Source: an uncultured Oscillospiraceae bacterium (GTDB taxonomy: Bacteria > Bacillota > Clostridia > Oscillospirales > Ruminococcaceae). From it: 64,000 bases of DNA. Each line of letters starts with the position of its first letter. The stretch's first letter is position 1. Both the position numbers and the translations under genes were made by a program. The notes under the pieces were generated by a model that worked only from the letters and a program-made list of their open reading frames with translations, made no database searches and was not told the origin of the DNA. Shown in pieces: positions 7,851-16,007 of the stretch. The DNA is taken from NCBI GenBank assembly GCA_910586535.1, contig CAJUHS010000014.1, forward strand, positions 13,775 to 77,774, read 5' to 3'.

Positions 7851-8013
7851 ATTAAATATGCCTTTCTTCTCTAAGACGAAAAACATCAGCGGCGGTTATA
7901 TTTTTGCAAAACGCACCGTCTGTAAAGCCGCTTGCTTTACATTTTTCAGCTGTTCTGTTTGCCTTGTTTTCACGGAATTTCCCAAACAAAATAAAAAATT
8001 TTCTCAAAAACCC

Positions 8014-8041
8014 TTGACAAACCAAAAATGCGGTGTATAAT
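8014..8041 (+). promoter_or_regulatory. Promoter of the hrcA-grpE-dnaK-dnaJ operon
   Basis: TTGACA 8014-8019, 16-bp spacer, TATAAT 8036-8041. The start point would fall inside the CIRCE element. Confidence 0.9.
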
Positions 8042-8045
8042 ATAA

Positions 8046-8072
8046 TTAGCACTCAAAGAAAAGGAGTGCTAA
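8046..8072 (+). promoter_or_regulatory. CIRCE operator (HrcA binding site)
   Basis: TTAGCACTC (8046-8054), nine bases, GAGTGCTAA (8064-8072): an exact match to the CIRCE consensus. HrcA bound here blocks the operon until heat shock. A lone right-arm echo GTGCTAA follows at 8089-8095. Confidence 0.97.
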
Positions 8073-8075
8073 CAC

Positions 8076-8138
8076 ATGATCGGGTCAAGTGCTAATACGT
8101 ATGCCCAATACCCGCCGCAGATTTTTTCAAGGAAGTGA
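8076..8138 (+). CDS. Putative 20-residue leader peptide coupled to hrcA
   Basis: An ATG at 8076 opens a 20-codon ORF (MIGSSANTYA... ending ...IFSRK) whose TGA at 8136-8138 overlaps the hrcA GTG at 8135-8137 as GTGA. AAGGAG at 8061-8066, nine bases upstream of this ATG, is a very good ribosome-binding site and lies inside CIRCE; hrcA itself has only GGAA abutting its GTG. Translation of hrcA may therefore depend on ribosomes terminating here. Too short for homology; it could also be a chance ORF. Confidence 0.55.
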   Translation: MIGSSANTYAQYPPQIFSRK

Positions 8139-9172
8139 TCAAACTGCTGGACGAAAGAAAACGCCGTATTCTTGCCGCGGTCGTTGACGCTTATATAACG
8201 ACGGGAGAGCCTGTCGGTTCAAAGGCTGTCGCAGCTCTGCCGGATATAAGGGTTTCACCCGCTACAATAAGAAACGATATGGCAATGCTTGAACAGCTGG
8301 GCTACCTTGAACAGCCCCATACCTCGGCGGGACGTATCCCTACCTACAGCGGCTACCGTCTCTACATCGACGAACTTATGAGTGCAAAGGTTCTGTCCGA
8401 GGAGGAAAAGCTTCTTCTTGACAGCTGTCTGGATGTTGACGTTCCCACGGCGGACGCTCTAATAGAAAGCGCGTCAAAGGCTCTTGCAGAGCTTACTCAC
8501 TGCGCTACGGTGGTTAAAAATGTGGCTCCAAAGTTTTCGGTGATAACTAAGGTGGAGCTTATCCCTACCGGCAGGCGTATGTATGTGCTGCTTATGGTAA
8601 CATCCTCGGGAAACATCAAAAACAAGGTGTGCCGCCTGGAGTTCGACCTTACCAACGAGCAGATAGAGTTTTTCAGCCGCTATATGGCGGAAAATCTTCA
8701 GGGAGTATCTATTGAGGATCTTGACGGAGACACTATCGACCGTCTTGTGTCCGCCATGGGAGCTTATATGGTGACCCTTGCTCCCCTTTTGCAGGGTGTG
8801 TGCGAGCTTGCGGAGGGATTCAAGGACAACGAAATAAGGCTTCAGGGCGAAAAAAACCTTTTAACGAGACAGGATATCAATTCCGACCAGATCGTAAAGT
8901 TTTTCGAGAACAAGAACAAAGTTGTGAAAAATATGCTTGACGACAGCTTTGGCGACTTGCAGGTACTGTTCGGCGAGGACGGAGGCTTCATTATCGAAAA
9001 CTCCAGTATGATAGTCTCGAAGATAAAAAAGGACGGAAAAACAGCGGGTTCGCTGGGAGTTATAGGTCCTATGCGTTTGGATTACGCAAAGATAATTCCC
9101 TATCTTGAATATCTTACCGACAGGATAACGGATATCATATCCGACGACCCGGACGATGAAAACGACGATTGA
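8135..9172 (+). CDS. hrcA: Heat-inducible transcription repressor HrcA
   Basis: A 345-residue HrcA. The N-terminal winged helix (LDERKRRILAAVVDAYITTGEPVGSKAVA, then SPATIRNDMAMLEQLGYLEQPHTSAGRIPT) binds CIRCE, the rest is the GAF-like dimerisation/thermosensing part ending GVIGPMRLDYAKIIPYLEYLTD. It represses its own operon. The start is uncertain: GTG at 8135 has its Shine-Dalgarno touching it, but overlaps a leader ORF stop; in-frame CTG codons at 8144 and 8147 are better spaced from AAGGAAG but non-canonical. Confidence 0.96.
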   Translation: MIKLLDERKRRILAAVVDAYITTGEPVGSKAVAALPDIRVSPATIRNDMAMLEQLGYLEQPHTSAGRIPTYSGYRLYIDELMSAKVLSEEEKLLLDSCLDVDVPTADALIESASKALAELTHCATVVKNVAPKFSVITKVELIPTGRRMYVLLMVTSSGNIKNKVCRLEFDLTNEQIEFFSRYMAENLQGVSIEDLDGDTIDRLVSAMGAYMVTLAPLLQGVCELAEGFKDNEIRLQGEKNLLTRQDINSDQIVKFFENKNKVVKNMLDDSFGDLQVLFGEDGGFIIENSSMIVSKIKKDGKTAGSLGVIGPMRLDYAKIIPYLEYLTDRITDIISDDPDDENDD

Positions 9173-9202
9173 CCGAAACAACGGAAAGGAGCATTCCCAA
9201 TA

Positions 9203-9790
9203 ATGATAGATGAAGAAAAGGACGGTCTAAACGCCGAGGAAACGGCAGACGAATATACGGAGACTTCCGAAACCGAAAAAGCTTCGGAAAAGGAGAATAT
9301 CTCAGAAGACGGAGAAAAGCCGGAGGAAGACCCTGCGGCAGCTCTTGAGGCTAAAATAAAAGCTTTGGAGGAATCCGCCGCTGCCGACAAGGATAAATAT
9401 CTGCGGCTTTTAGCCGAATACGACAACTTCCGCAAGCGTTCGGTAAAGGAACGGTTTGACGCTTCCGCCGACGCTACCGCAAAAGCCGCTCTTGAAGTTA
9501 TCTCTGTAATAGACAACTTTGAGCGTGCAATGGCTGCAGAGTGCTCCGACGAGAGCTACAAAAAGGGCGTTGAGATGATCTACGGGCAGTTCACCGAAGT
9601 GATAAAAAGGCTTGGCGTTGAGGAAATAGAGGCTTTGGGCAAGGAATTTGACCCTAACCTCCACAATGCGGTCAGTCAGGTGGAGGATGAAAGCTTTGGC
9701 GAAAACACCGTTTCTCAGGTCTACCAAAAGGGCTACAAGCTTGGCGACAAGGTGATAAGGTGCGCTATGGTCGTTGTTGCTAATCCATAA
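9203..9790 (+). CDS. grpE: Nucleotide exchange factor GrpE
   Basis: A 195-residue GrpE: acidic unstructured N terminus (about 1-50), long coiled-coil with DKYLRLLAEYDNFRKRSVKER near residue 70, and beta-domain with the signature GVEEIEALGKEFDPNLHNAVSQV and EVYQKGYKLGDKVIRCAMVVV-like end. It releases ADP from DnaK. Spaced 30 bp from hrcA with AAAGGAG upstream. A small GGGACG/CGTCCC hairpin sits between it and dnaK. Confidence 0.97.
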   Translation: MIDEEKDGLNAEETADEYTETSETEKASEKENISEDGEKPEEDPAAALEAKIKALEESAAADKDKYLRLLAEYDNFRKRSVKERFDASADATAKAALEVISVIDNFERAMAAECSDESYKKGVEMIYGQFTEVIKRLGVEEIEALGKEFDPNLHNAVSQVEDESFGENTVSQVYQKGYKLGDKVIRCAMVVVANP

Positions 9791-9909
9791 ATTATTACAG
9801 AAACGTAATATTCCGCTTTATAAAAAATTTGATTTCCCCGGGGACGAAAACCGTCCCTTACTCCCTTACAGAATAAAACAGAAACTGATACAAAGAAAGG
9901 TTGATTTTT

Positions 9910-11778
9910 ATGGCAAAAATTATCGGTATCGACTTAGGTACTACAAACTCCTGCGTTGCCGTTGTTGAGGGCGGAAACGCTACCGTTATCACAAACGCAG
10001 AGGGCGGCAGAACTACTCCCTCCGTTGTGGGTTTCACAAAAACAGGCGAACGTCTTGTGGGTCAGGTTGCTAAGAACCAGGCCGTTACAAACGCGGGCAG
10101 AACCGTTGCTTCCATTAAAAGACACATGGGCAGCGACTACAAGGTAGACATTGACGGCAAGAAGTACACCCCGCAGGAGGTATCCGCAATGATCCTCCAG
10201 AAGCTTAAAGCGGACGCGGAGGCTTATCTCCATGACACCGTTACAGAAGCTGTTATCACAGTTCCCGCTTACTTCACCGACGCTCAGAGGCAGGCCACAA
10301 AGGACGCGGGACAGATCGCGGGTCTTACCGTAAGACGTATCATCAACGAGCCTACGGCTGCGGCTCTTTCCTACGGTATTGACAAGGAAGAGGATCAGAC
10401 CATTATGGTTTACGACCTTGGCGGCGGTACTTTCGACGTTTCCATTATTGAAATGGGCGACGGCGTTACCGAAGTTCTTGCCACAGCCGGAAACAACCGT
10501 CTGGGCGGCGACGACTTCGACCAGCGTATCATTAACTGGATGATCGACGAATTCAAGAAATCCGACGGAATTGACCTTTCCGGCGACAAGCTTGCAATGC
10601 AGAGACTTAAGGACGAAGCTGAAAAGGCTAAGATAACCCTTTCCGCTACTCCCTCCGCTTCTATCTCTATCCCATATATTACTGCGGACGCGACAGGTCC
10701 CAAACACCTGAGCATGGAGCTTTCACAGGCTAAGTTCAACGAGCTGACAAGCGATCTTGTTCAGTCCACAATGGGTCCTGTTAAGCAGGCTCTTTCCGAC
10801 GCGGGACTTAAACCCTCCGACATTAAAAAGGTGCTCATGGTTGGCGGTTCTTCCAGAATACCCGCTGTTCAGGAGGCAGTCAAGAGCTTCATGGGCATGG
10901 ATCCCTTTAAGGGAATCAATCCCGACGAGTGCGTTGCTCTGGGCGCCGCATATCAGGGCGGTATCCTTTCCGGCGACGTTGACAAGGAAAACGCTGTACT
11001 GCTCCTTGACGTTACTCCCCTTTCCCTCGGTATCGAGACCGCGGGCGGAGTATGCACAAGAATGATCGAAAGAAACACCACTATTCCTACAAAGAAATCA
11101 CAGGTGTTCTCCACATATGCGGACAATCAGACCGCTGTTGACATCAACGTACTACAGGGCGAACGTGAATTTGCCAAGGACAATAAACAGCTTGGCGTGT
11201 TCCGTCTTGACGGTATAGCTCCCGCTCCCAGAGGAGTGCCCCAGATCGAGGTAACTTTCGATATCGACGCAAACGGTATCGTTAACGTATCCGCAAAGGA
11301 TTTAGGCACAGGCAAGGAGCAGAAGATATCCATTACCGCGTCTACCAATATGTCCAAGGAGGACATTCAGAAAGCCGTTGACGAGGCGGCAAGATACGCC
11401 GACGAGGACAAGAAGCGCAAGGACGCTGTTGATGCAAAGAACGCCGGCGAGAACATGGTATTCCAGTGTGAAAAGGCTCTTGCGGACTTCGGCGACAAGG
11501 TATCCGAGGAGGAAAAGGCTAATATCCAGTCCAAGATAGACGCTCTTAAAGCTGCAAATGCAACCGACAATACCGACGATATCAAGGCTAAGACCGAGGA
11601 GCTTCAGAAGGCATTCTACGAGGTTTCCCAGAAGATATATCAGGCTGCGGGCGCAGCAAGCGCAGAAGCTCAGCAGGACGGCGCTGCCGACATGGGCGGT
11701 GGAGCTTCCGGCAATAACGGCGGCAATGACGGAAACGACGGCGCGGATTTTGTTGACGCGGACTTTACAGAAAAATAA
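9910..11778 (+). CDS. dnaK: Chaperone protein DnaK (Hsp70)
   Basis: A 622-residue Hsp70. The ATPase domain (about 1-360) begins MAKIIGIDLGTTNSCVAVVEGG and contains the IINEPTAAALSYG and VYDLGGGTFDVSI signatures and VLMVGGSSRIPAVQ; the Gly-rich linker region DVTPLSLGIET leads to the substrate-binding domain and helical lid, ending in a Gly/Asn/Asp-rich tail DFVDADFTEK. The ATG at 9910 is chosen over TTG at 9901 because AAAGAAAGG ends nine bases upstream. Heat-shock controlled through CIRCE, with DnaJ and GrpE as partners. Confidence 0.98.
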   Translation: MAKIIGIDLGTTNSCVAVVEGGNATVITNAEGGRTTPSVVGFTKTGERLVGQVAKNQAVTNAGRTVASIKRHMGSDYKVDIDGKKYTPQEVSAMILQKLKADAEAYLHDTVTEAVITVPAYFTDAQRQATKDAGQIAGLTVRRIINEPTAAALSYGIDKEEDQTIMVYDLGGGTFDVSIIEMGDGVTEVLATAGNNRLGGDDFDQRIINWMIDEFKKSDGIDLSGDKLAMQRLKDEAEKAKITLSATPSASISIPYITADATGPKHLSMELSQAKFNELTSDLVQSTMGPVKQALSDAGLKPSDIKKVLMVGGSSRIPAVQEAVKSFMGMDPFKGINPDECVALGAAYQGGILSGDVDKENAVLLLDVTPLSLGIETAGGVCTRMIERNTTIPTKKSQVFSTYADNQTAVDINVLQGEREFAKDNKQLGVFRLDGIAPAPRGVPQIEVTFDIDANGIVNVSAKDLGTGKEQKISITASTNMSKEDIQKAVDEAARYADEDKKRKDAVDAKNAGENMVFQCEKALADFGDKVSEEEKANIQSKIDALKAANATDNTDDIKAKTEELQKAFYEVSQKIYQAAGAASAEAQQDGAADMGGGASGNNGGNDGNDGADFVDADFTEK

Positions 11779-11808
11779 GCGGGAGTTCGGATAGTTCCCG
11801 TATAATAA

Positions 11809-11838
11809 GCTTAGGGCGGAATTTTTCCGCCCGTAAGC
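11809..11838 (+). terminator. Hairpin between dnaK and dnaJ, possible partial terminator
   Basis: GCTTA-GGGCGGA pairs with TCCGCCC-G-TAAGC (one bulge), followed by TATTTTATAG. It belongs to the dispersed GGGCGGA...TCCGCCC hairpin family described in the findings. It could lower dnaJ relative to dnaK. Confidence 0.6.
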
Positions 11839-11912
11839 TATTTTATAGCTAATATACAAATAGAAATATCTTACAGCGTATATACTTACAGTACATGAAA
11901 GGAAATGCCCAT

Positions 11913-13067
11913 ATGGCTGATAAAAGAGATTATTACGAGGTACTGGGGCTTCAGAAAGGGGCTTCCGAGGACGAACTTAAACAGGCGTTCAGAAAGCTGT
12001 CAAGAAAATATCACCCCGACTTTAATCCCGACAACAAGGAAGCCGAGGAAAAATTTAAGGAGGTCAACGAGGCTTACGAGGTACTGTCTGACTCCGAAAA
12101 GCGTTCACGGTACGATCAGTTCGGCCACGCGGGAGTAGATCCCTCCTATGGCGGCGGAGGCTACGGAGGAGGCTTCTCCGGCGGCTTCGGCGACATGGGC
12201 GATATCAGCGACATTTTCTCCAGCTTTTTCGGCGGCTTCGGAGGCTCGTCCTCAAGAAGCAATCCCAATGCCCCCAGACGGGGTCAGGATATCCAAAAAA
12301 GCGTTGTTATCGGCTTTATGGACGCCTGCAAGGGTATCAACACCGATATTCACATTTCACGCATGGAGAAATGCCCCGACTGTAACGGCTCGGGCGCGGC
12401 GGCGGGTTCATCGGCGGATACCTGTCCCGACTGCCACGGAACAGGTCAGATAAAGGTAACTCAGCGCACGCCTTTCGGAATGATATCCTCCCAGAAGCCA
12501 TGTACAAAGTGCGGAGGAAAAGGTACTATTATAAAAAATCCCTGTTCAAAATGCCATGGCAACGGTCGCGTCAGCGTTGAAAAAACTATCAGCGTTTCGA
12601 TCCCTGCTGGCATTGACGACGGTCAGACCATACGCACCTCAGGTCAGGGACACGGAGGCATAAACGGAGGTCCTTCGGGCGATCTGCTTATTACTGTTAC
12701 CGTTCGTCCCGACGCTATTTTTGAGAGGGACGGGTACGACGTTCACACGGAAATGCCCATAACTTTTGTTCAGGCAGCTCTGGGCGCGGAGGTGGAAGTC
12801 CCCACTATCGACGGAACGGTTTCATACAATATTCCGGAGGGCACTCAGCCTGGAACGGTTTTCCGCTTTAAGGGCAAAGGTATCAAAAAGCTGAACCGAA
12901 GCGAAAGAGGAAATCAGTTCGTTCACGTTACGATAGAAGTTCCTGGCAATCTTACCAAAAAGCAGAAAGACCTGCTGAAAGCCTTTGACGAGTCTTTAGA
13001 TGAAAACAAAAACTACAAAAAACGGAACAATTTCTTTGATAAGATCAAACAGGCGTTTGAGAAGTAG
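11913..13067 (+). CDS. dnaJ: Chaperone protein DnaJ (Hsp40, type I)
   Basis: A 384-residue DnaJ with all domains: J-domain with HPD (KYHPDFNPD, about residue 34), a long Gly/Phe region (about 75-115), four zinc-binding CxxCxGxG repeats (CPDCNGSG, CPDCHGTG, CTKCGGKG, CSKCHGNG, about 145-220), and two C-terminal beta domains. It stimulates DnaK ATPase and delivers clients. The ATG at 11913 is used because AAAGGA lies nine bases upstream; the earlier ATG at 11895 lacks a site. Confidence 0.98.
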   Translation: MADKRDYYEVLGLQKGASEDELKQAFRKLSRKYHPDFNPDNKEAEEKFKEVNEAYEVLSDSEKRSRYDQFGHAGVDPSYGGGGYGGGFSGGFGDMGDISDIFSSFFGGFGGSSSRSNPNAPRRGQDIQKSVVIGFMDACKGINTDIHISRMEKCPDCNGSGAAAGSSADTCPDCHGTGQIKVTQRTPFGMISSQKPCTKCGGKGTIIKNPCSKCHGNGRVSVEKTISVSIPAGIDDGQTIRTSGQGHGGINGGPSGDLLITVTVRPDAIFERDGYDVHTEMPITFVQAALGAEVEVPTIDGTVSYNIPEGTQPGTVFRFKGKGIKKLNRSERGNQFVHVTIEVPGNLTKKQKDLLKAFDESLDENKNYKKRNNFFDKIKQAFEK

Positions 13068-13093
13068 GATTTTTTAATTGCTATAGTACAAAA

Positions 13094-13109
13094 CGTTCCA
13101 CGTGGAACA
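13094..13109. promoter_or_regulatory. parS-like site 1
   Basis: CGTTCCACGTGGAACA: one change from the palindrome TGTTCCACGTGGAACA. Lies between the convergent dnaJ and noc genes. Confidence 0.8.
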
Positions 13110-13125
13110 TTGTAAACAACAAAAC

Positions 13126-13158
13126 AAAAAGCGGACGGTTTCTGTCGTCCGCTTTTTT
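13126..13158. terminator. Bidirectional terminator between dnaJ and noc
   Basis: AAAAAGCGGACG (13126-13137) pairs with CGTCCGCTTTTT (13146-13157); A-run on one side and T-run on the other, so it can end transcripts from both directions. Confidence 0.9.
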
Positions 13159-13166
13159 CTTATTAT

Positions 13167-13961
13167 TTATTTGGTAGGTATCCTGACAATGTACTCAATG
13201 TAGTCGTCATCCTGAATTTTTTTGGAATCGGCGTTTATTCCCGCAGCTTTCATCATTTCTATCGCTTTATTAATAGTGTTGACAAACAGCCGCACATCCT
13301 TGAAAGCCGCACTGCGCCGTTTCATATCGGCAAAATTCCGTTCCTTTTCAAGCATATTATCTATGTAACGCTCGGTATTCTCTACGTTCAGCCGCCGTTC
13401 ATGAATTACCTCAATGGCGGCAAGCTGCTTCGGCGTATCCTCCAGTTTTAAAAGAGCCCGTGCATGGCGTTCGGTCAGTCCGTACTCAGCAGCTTTTCCC
13501 TGAACGGACTTGTCCAGTTTAAGCAGTCTCAGTTTATTTGCTACCGAGGATTGTGATTTTCCCAGCTTGACCGCAGCGTCCTCCTGGGTCATTCCGTAAA
13601 AATCAATAAGCCTTGCGATAGCTTCCGCCTCGTCGAAAACAGACAGATCACGCCGCTGAATGTTTTCTATAAGCGCCATTACCGCGGAATTTCGCTCCGT
13701 CATTGTAACCGCAATACACGGGACGAACTCCATTCCAAGCAGCTTCGCCGCGCGCAGCCGTCTCTCCCCTGCCACAAGCTGAAAGCGGTCGTCGATTCTG
13801 CGGACTGTCAGCGGCTGCAAAATTCCGTTCTGACTGATACTCTGCGCCAATCCGTCGATATCGTCAAATTCCCGCCGCGGCTGATATGGATTGGGATCTA
13901 TTTTCGCGGTCTCCACCTGAATAACCTTGTTAAGAGTTTTTTCCTTAACGAGAAACGGCAT
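13167..13961 (-). CDS. noc: Nucleoid occlusion protein Noc (ParB-family CTPase)
   Basis: A 264-residue ParB-family protein with the CTP-binding GERRLRAAKLLG (C-motif 2 region) and ENIQRRDLS motifs, and a central helix-turn-helix (GMTQEDAAVKLGKSQSSVANKLRLL). The C-terminal FKDVRLFVNTINKAIEMMKAAG and final IVRIPTK match Noc rather than Spo0J. Noc coats DNA from its own sites and blocks FtsZ assembly over the nucleoid. Here it lies downstream of spo0J and behind a terminator, not between rsmG and soj as in Bacillus. AAGGAAG precedes its start. A second Spo0J is the alternative. Confidence 0.75.
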   Translation of the reverse strand: MPFLVKEKTLNKVIQVETAKIDPNPYQPRREFDDIDGLAQSISQNGILQPLTVRRIDDRFQLVAGERRLRAAKLLGMEFVPCIAVTMTERNSAVMALIENIQRRDLSVFDEAEAIARLIDFYGMTQEDAAVKLGKSQSSVANKLRLLKLDKSVQGKAAEYGLTERHARALLKLEDTPKQLAAIEVIHERRLNVENTERYIDNMLEKERNFADMKRRSAAFKDVRLFVNTINKAIEMMKAAGINADSKKIQDDDYIEYIVRIPTK

Positions 13962-14020
13962 AGCTACGCACTTCCTTTATTATTTTTCAGTGTTATTATA
14001 CCACTTCTATTTTCTGGAAA

Positions 14021-14064
14021 ATGTCAAAACAGCGCATTTGCTTAAAATTAAACAATGCGCTGTT
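14021..14064 (-). terminator. Terminator of soj-spo0J
   Basis: On the minus strand AACAGCGCATT pairs with AATGCGCTGTT (genomic arms 14054-14064 and 14028-14038), followed by TTGACATTTT. noc is then probably transcribed on its own. Confidence 0.7.
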
Positions 14065-14126
14065 CTATATTCTTATATCCTGTATTCCTGCCGCTTGCTT
14101 CTAAATTATCTGAATTTCCATAACAT

Positions 14127-14996
14127 TTAATAACAGGTCAGCCTGTCCGCAAGATCGGCAAGCTCGTCCTTGCTGTAAAAATCAATTACAATCGTACCCT
14201 TTTCACCGTCCTTGGAGGTTATCTTAACTTTTTTCTGCAAATGATCCTCAAGGCTTATCTGCATTTCGGTTATGTAACTCATGCTCGACCGTTCTTCGGC
14301 GGTTTTCGGTACGGACTGCTTTCCCTCAGTCTCAACATCCTTATCCGACCTTTCGGAAGCAAGCTTTTCTATCCCTCTTACGGTTATCTTTCCATCGGCT
14401 GCAAGCTTTGCTATTTCCAGCATGGTATCCTCGGAGTCCGCCGAAGCGATAGCCTTTGCCTGCCCCGCAGAGAGCTTTCCCTTACGGAGCATTTCCACTA
14501 TCTCATCCGGAAGATTGAGCAGCCTCACCGAGTTTGCAATTGCAGAACGGGATTTTCCAACTGCCTTTGAAAGAGCCTCCTGAGTCATACCGTACTCGTC
14601 CATAAGAGCACGATATGCGGCGGCTTCCTCCACAGGGTTCAGATCCTGCCTCTGAATGTTTTCAATAAGCGCAATCTGAGCGGTCTCCTCGTCGGTAAAG
14701 TCCTTTACCACAACGGGAACGTCGCTCATACCAAGCATACGGCAGGCTCTCCAGCGGCGTTCTCCCGCCACGATCTGATAGCCCTCCTCCATTGGACGGA
14801 CAACTATCGGTTGTATAAGCCCGTGCTGACGGATACTGTCTGCAAGCTCTGCTATAGCAGCCTCGTCAAAATCCTGTCTGGGCTGTTTGCGGTTCGGTTC
14901 AATTTCCGAAATTCTCAGGGTATGGGTATCGCCGCCCTCGGCTCCGTTATCTCCGAAAAGTGCGTCAAGACCCATTCCCAAACTTTTTTTAGCCAT
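14127..14996 (-). CDS. parB: Chromosome partitioning protein ParB/Spo0J
   Basis: A 289-residue Spo0J. MAKKSLGMGLDALFGD is the typical N-terminal Soj-stimulating peptide, followed by the CTP-binding domain (GERRWRACRMLG, ENIQRQDLNPVEEA) and the parS-reading helix-turn-helix (GMTQEALSKAVGKSRSAIANSVRLLNLP), then the C-terminal dimerisation domain. It loads at parS as a clamp, spreads, and recruits SMC for origin segregation. Encoded 46 bp after soj. Several parS-like palindromes lie within 7 kb. Confidence 0.95.
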   Translation of the reverse strand: MAKKSLGMGLDALFGDNGAEGGDTHTLRISEIEPNRKQPRQDFDEAAIAELADSIRQHGLIQPIVVRPMEEGYQIVAGERRWRACRMLGMSDVPVVVKDFTDEETAQIALIENIQRQDLNPVEEAAAYRALMDEYGMTQEALSKAVGKSRSAIANSVRLLNLPDEIVEMLRKGKLSAGQAKAIASADSEDTMLEIAKLAADGKITVRGIEKLASERSDKDVETEGKQSVPKTAEERSSMSYITEMQISLEDHLQKKVKITSKDGEKGTIVIDFYSKDELADLADRLTCY

Positions 14997-15010
14997 ATCC
15001 TACTGTTAAT

Positions 15011-15026
15011 TGTCCCACGCGGAACA
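15011..15026. promoter_or_regulatory. parS-like site 2 (degenerate)
   Basis: TGTCCCACGCGGAACA, two changes from the palindrome, in the soj-spo0J gap just before the spo0J start. Confidence 0.6.
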
Positions 15027-15042
15027 ACTTCTCCCCCTTTCG

Positions 15043-15840
15043 TTATTTTTTCGACGCGGCAAGAGCTTTTTCGGCAGCCTTGTGCCGCTTCAGAAGCTCC
15101 TCCGTAAACATTTCGTAAGCCTCCGCGCCGCGGGAGCTTTTATCATAGTACACAACCGGCTTTCCGAAGCTGGGAGCCTCGGATATGCGCACATTTCTTG
15201 GTATTACCGTTTTAAACATTTTCTTCGGGAAATGCTTTTTTACCTCGTTTACAACCTGACCTGTAAGGTTAAGCCGTCCGTCGAACATAGTGAAAAGTAT
15301 TCCCTCGATATCTATTGTGGGATTGTAACGCTGCTTTACCAGCCGTATAGATTCCACAAGCTGGGATAGTCCCTCCATTGCAAAATATTCGCAGGTCATT
15401 GGAACGAGCACCGTATCGCAGGCGCAAAGCGCATTTACCGGAATAAGCGACAGCGACGGCGGACAGTCAAGCAGTATATAGTCGTAATCCTGCTTTATTG
15501 TGAGAAGCTGCATTTTCATGCGCTTCTGCATATTATCCACCTCGATAAGCTCAATATCAGCCGCGGCAAGGGATGAGGTCGCAGGCACAAGCCACACGTT
15601 CTCAAACTCGGTTTTAATAACCGCTTCATGTATCCTCCGAAGTCCAAGAAGCGCATCGTATGTAGATATTCCCACATTTTTTTTGCGGATACCGAATCCG
15701 CTTGTGGTATTTCCCTGGGCGTCCATGTCCACACAAAGGACTTTTTTCTTTCTCTGTCCCAGGCACGCCGCAAGATTAACAACGGTTGTGGATTTTCCCA
15801 CGCCGCCCTTTTGATTTGCGACAGCAATAATAATTGCCAT
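15043..15840 (-). CDS. soj: Chromosome partitioning ATPase ParA/Soj
   Basis: A 265-residue ParA: deviant Walker A KGGVGKSTT directly after the start (MAIIIAVANQKGGVGKST), Walker B-like DYILLDCPPSLSLIP, and VPMTCEYFAMEGLSQL. It cooperates with Spo0J in origin segregation and, in Bacillus, regulates DnaA. The ATG at 15840 is chosen because GAAAGGAAG precedes it and the -10 box of its promoter (15872-15877) lies within the longer open frame, ruling out upstream starts. Confidence 0.96.
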   Translation of the reverse strand: MAIIIAVANQKGGVGKSTTVVNLAACLGQRKKKVLCVDMDAQGNTTSGFGIRKKNVGISTYDALLGLRRIHEAVIKTEFENVWLVPATSSLAAADIELIEVDNMQKRMKMQLLTIKQDYDYILLDCPPSLSLIPVNALCACDTVLVPMTCEYFAMEGLSQLVESIRLVKQRYNPTIDIEGILFTMFDGRLNLTGQVVNEVKKHFPKKMFKTVIPRNVRISEAPSFGKPVVYYDKSSRGAEAYEMFTEELLKRHKAAEKALAASKK

Positions 15841-15871
15841 GACAGTCTTCCTTTCAGTTTCAGTAGCTTTA

Positions 15872-15900
15872 ATTATACCATATTTTATTAGCAAATGCAA
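15872..15900 (-). promoter_or_regulatory. Promoter of soj-spo0J
   Basis: On the minus strand TTGCAT (15900-15895), 17-bp spacer, TATAAT (15877-15872). A perfect parS palindrome lies about 33 bp upstream of it, so Spo0J loading might affect this promoter. Confidence 0.8.
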
Positions 15901-15932
15901 TAATTTTCTCAAATTTAGCAAATAAAAGATAA

Positions 15933-15956
15933 AAATTGTTCCACGTGGAACAATTT
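15933..15956. promoter_or_regulatory. parS site 3, perfect palindrome
   Basis: The 16-mer TGTTCCACGTGGAACA (15937-15952) sits inside a 24-bp perfect palindrome between rsmG and soj. Confidence 0.92.
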
Positions 15957-15988
15957 ACATACAAACACCGCCTATTGGCAGTGACAAC

Positions 15989-16004
15989 TGTTTCACATGG
16001 AACA
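15989..16004. promoter_or_regulatory. parS-like site 4
   Basis: TGTTTCACATGGAACA, 37 bp from site 3 and directly behind the rsmG stop codon. Close tandem parS sites may cooperate in Spo0J loading. Confidence 0.75.
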
Positions 16005-16007
16005 TTT

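Noticed and set aside
8086..8095. Second CIRCE element
   Set aside because: Only the right half GTGCTAA is present; no left arm at the right distance.
9832..9850. Possible Noc-binding site ATTTCCCCGGGGA
   Set aside because: Core differs from TTTCCCGGGAAA and the sequence is better explained by the GGGACG/CGTCCC hairpin.
9934..10707. A 257-codon minus-strand ORF
   Set aside because: Antisense shadow of dnaK; coding in the plus strand is certain.
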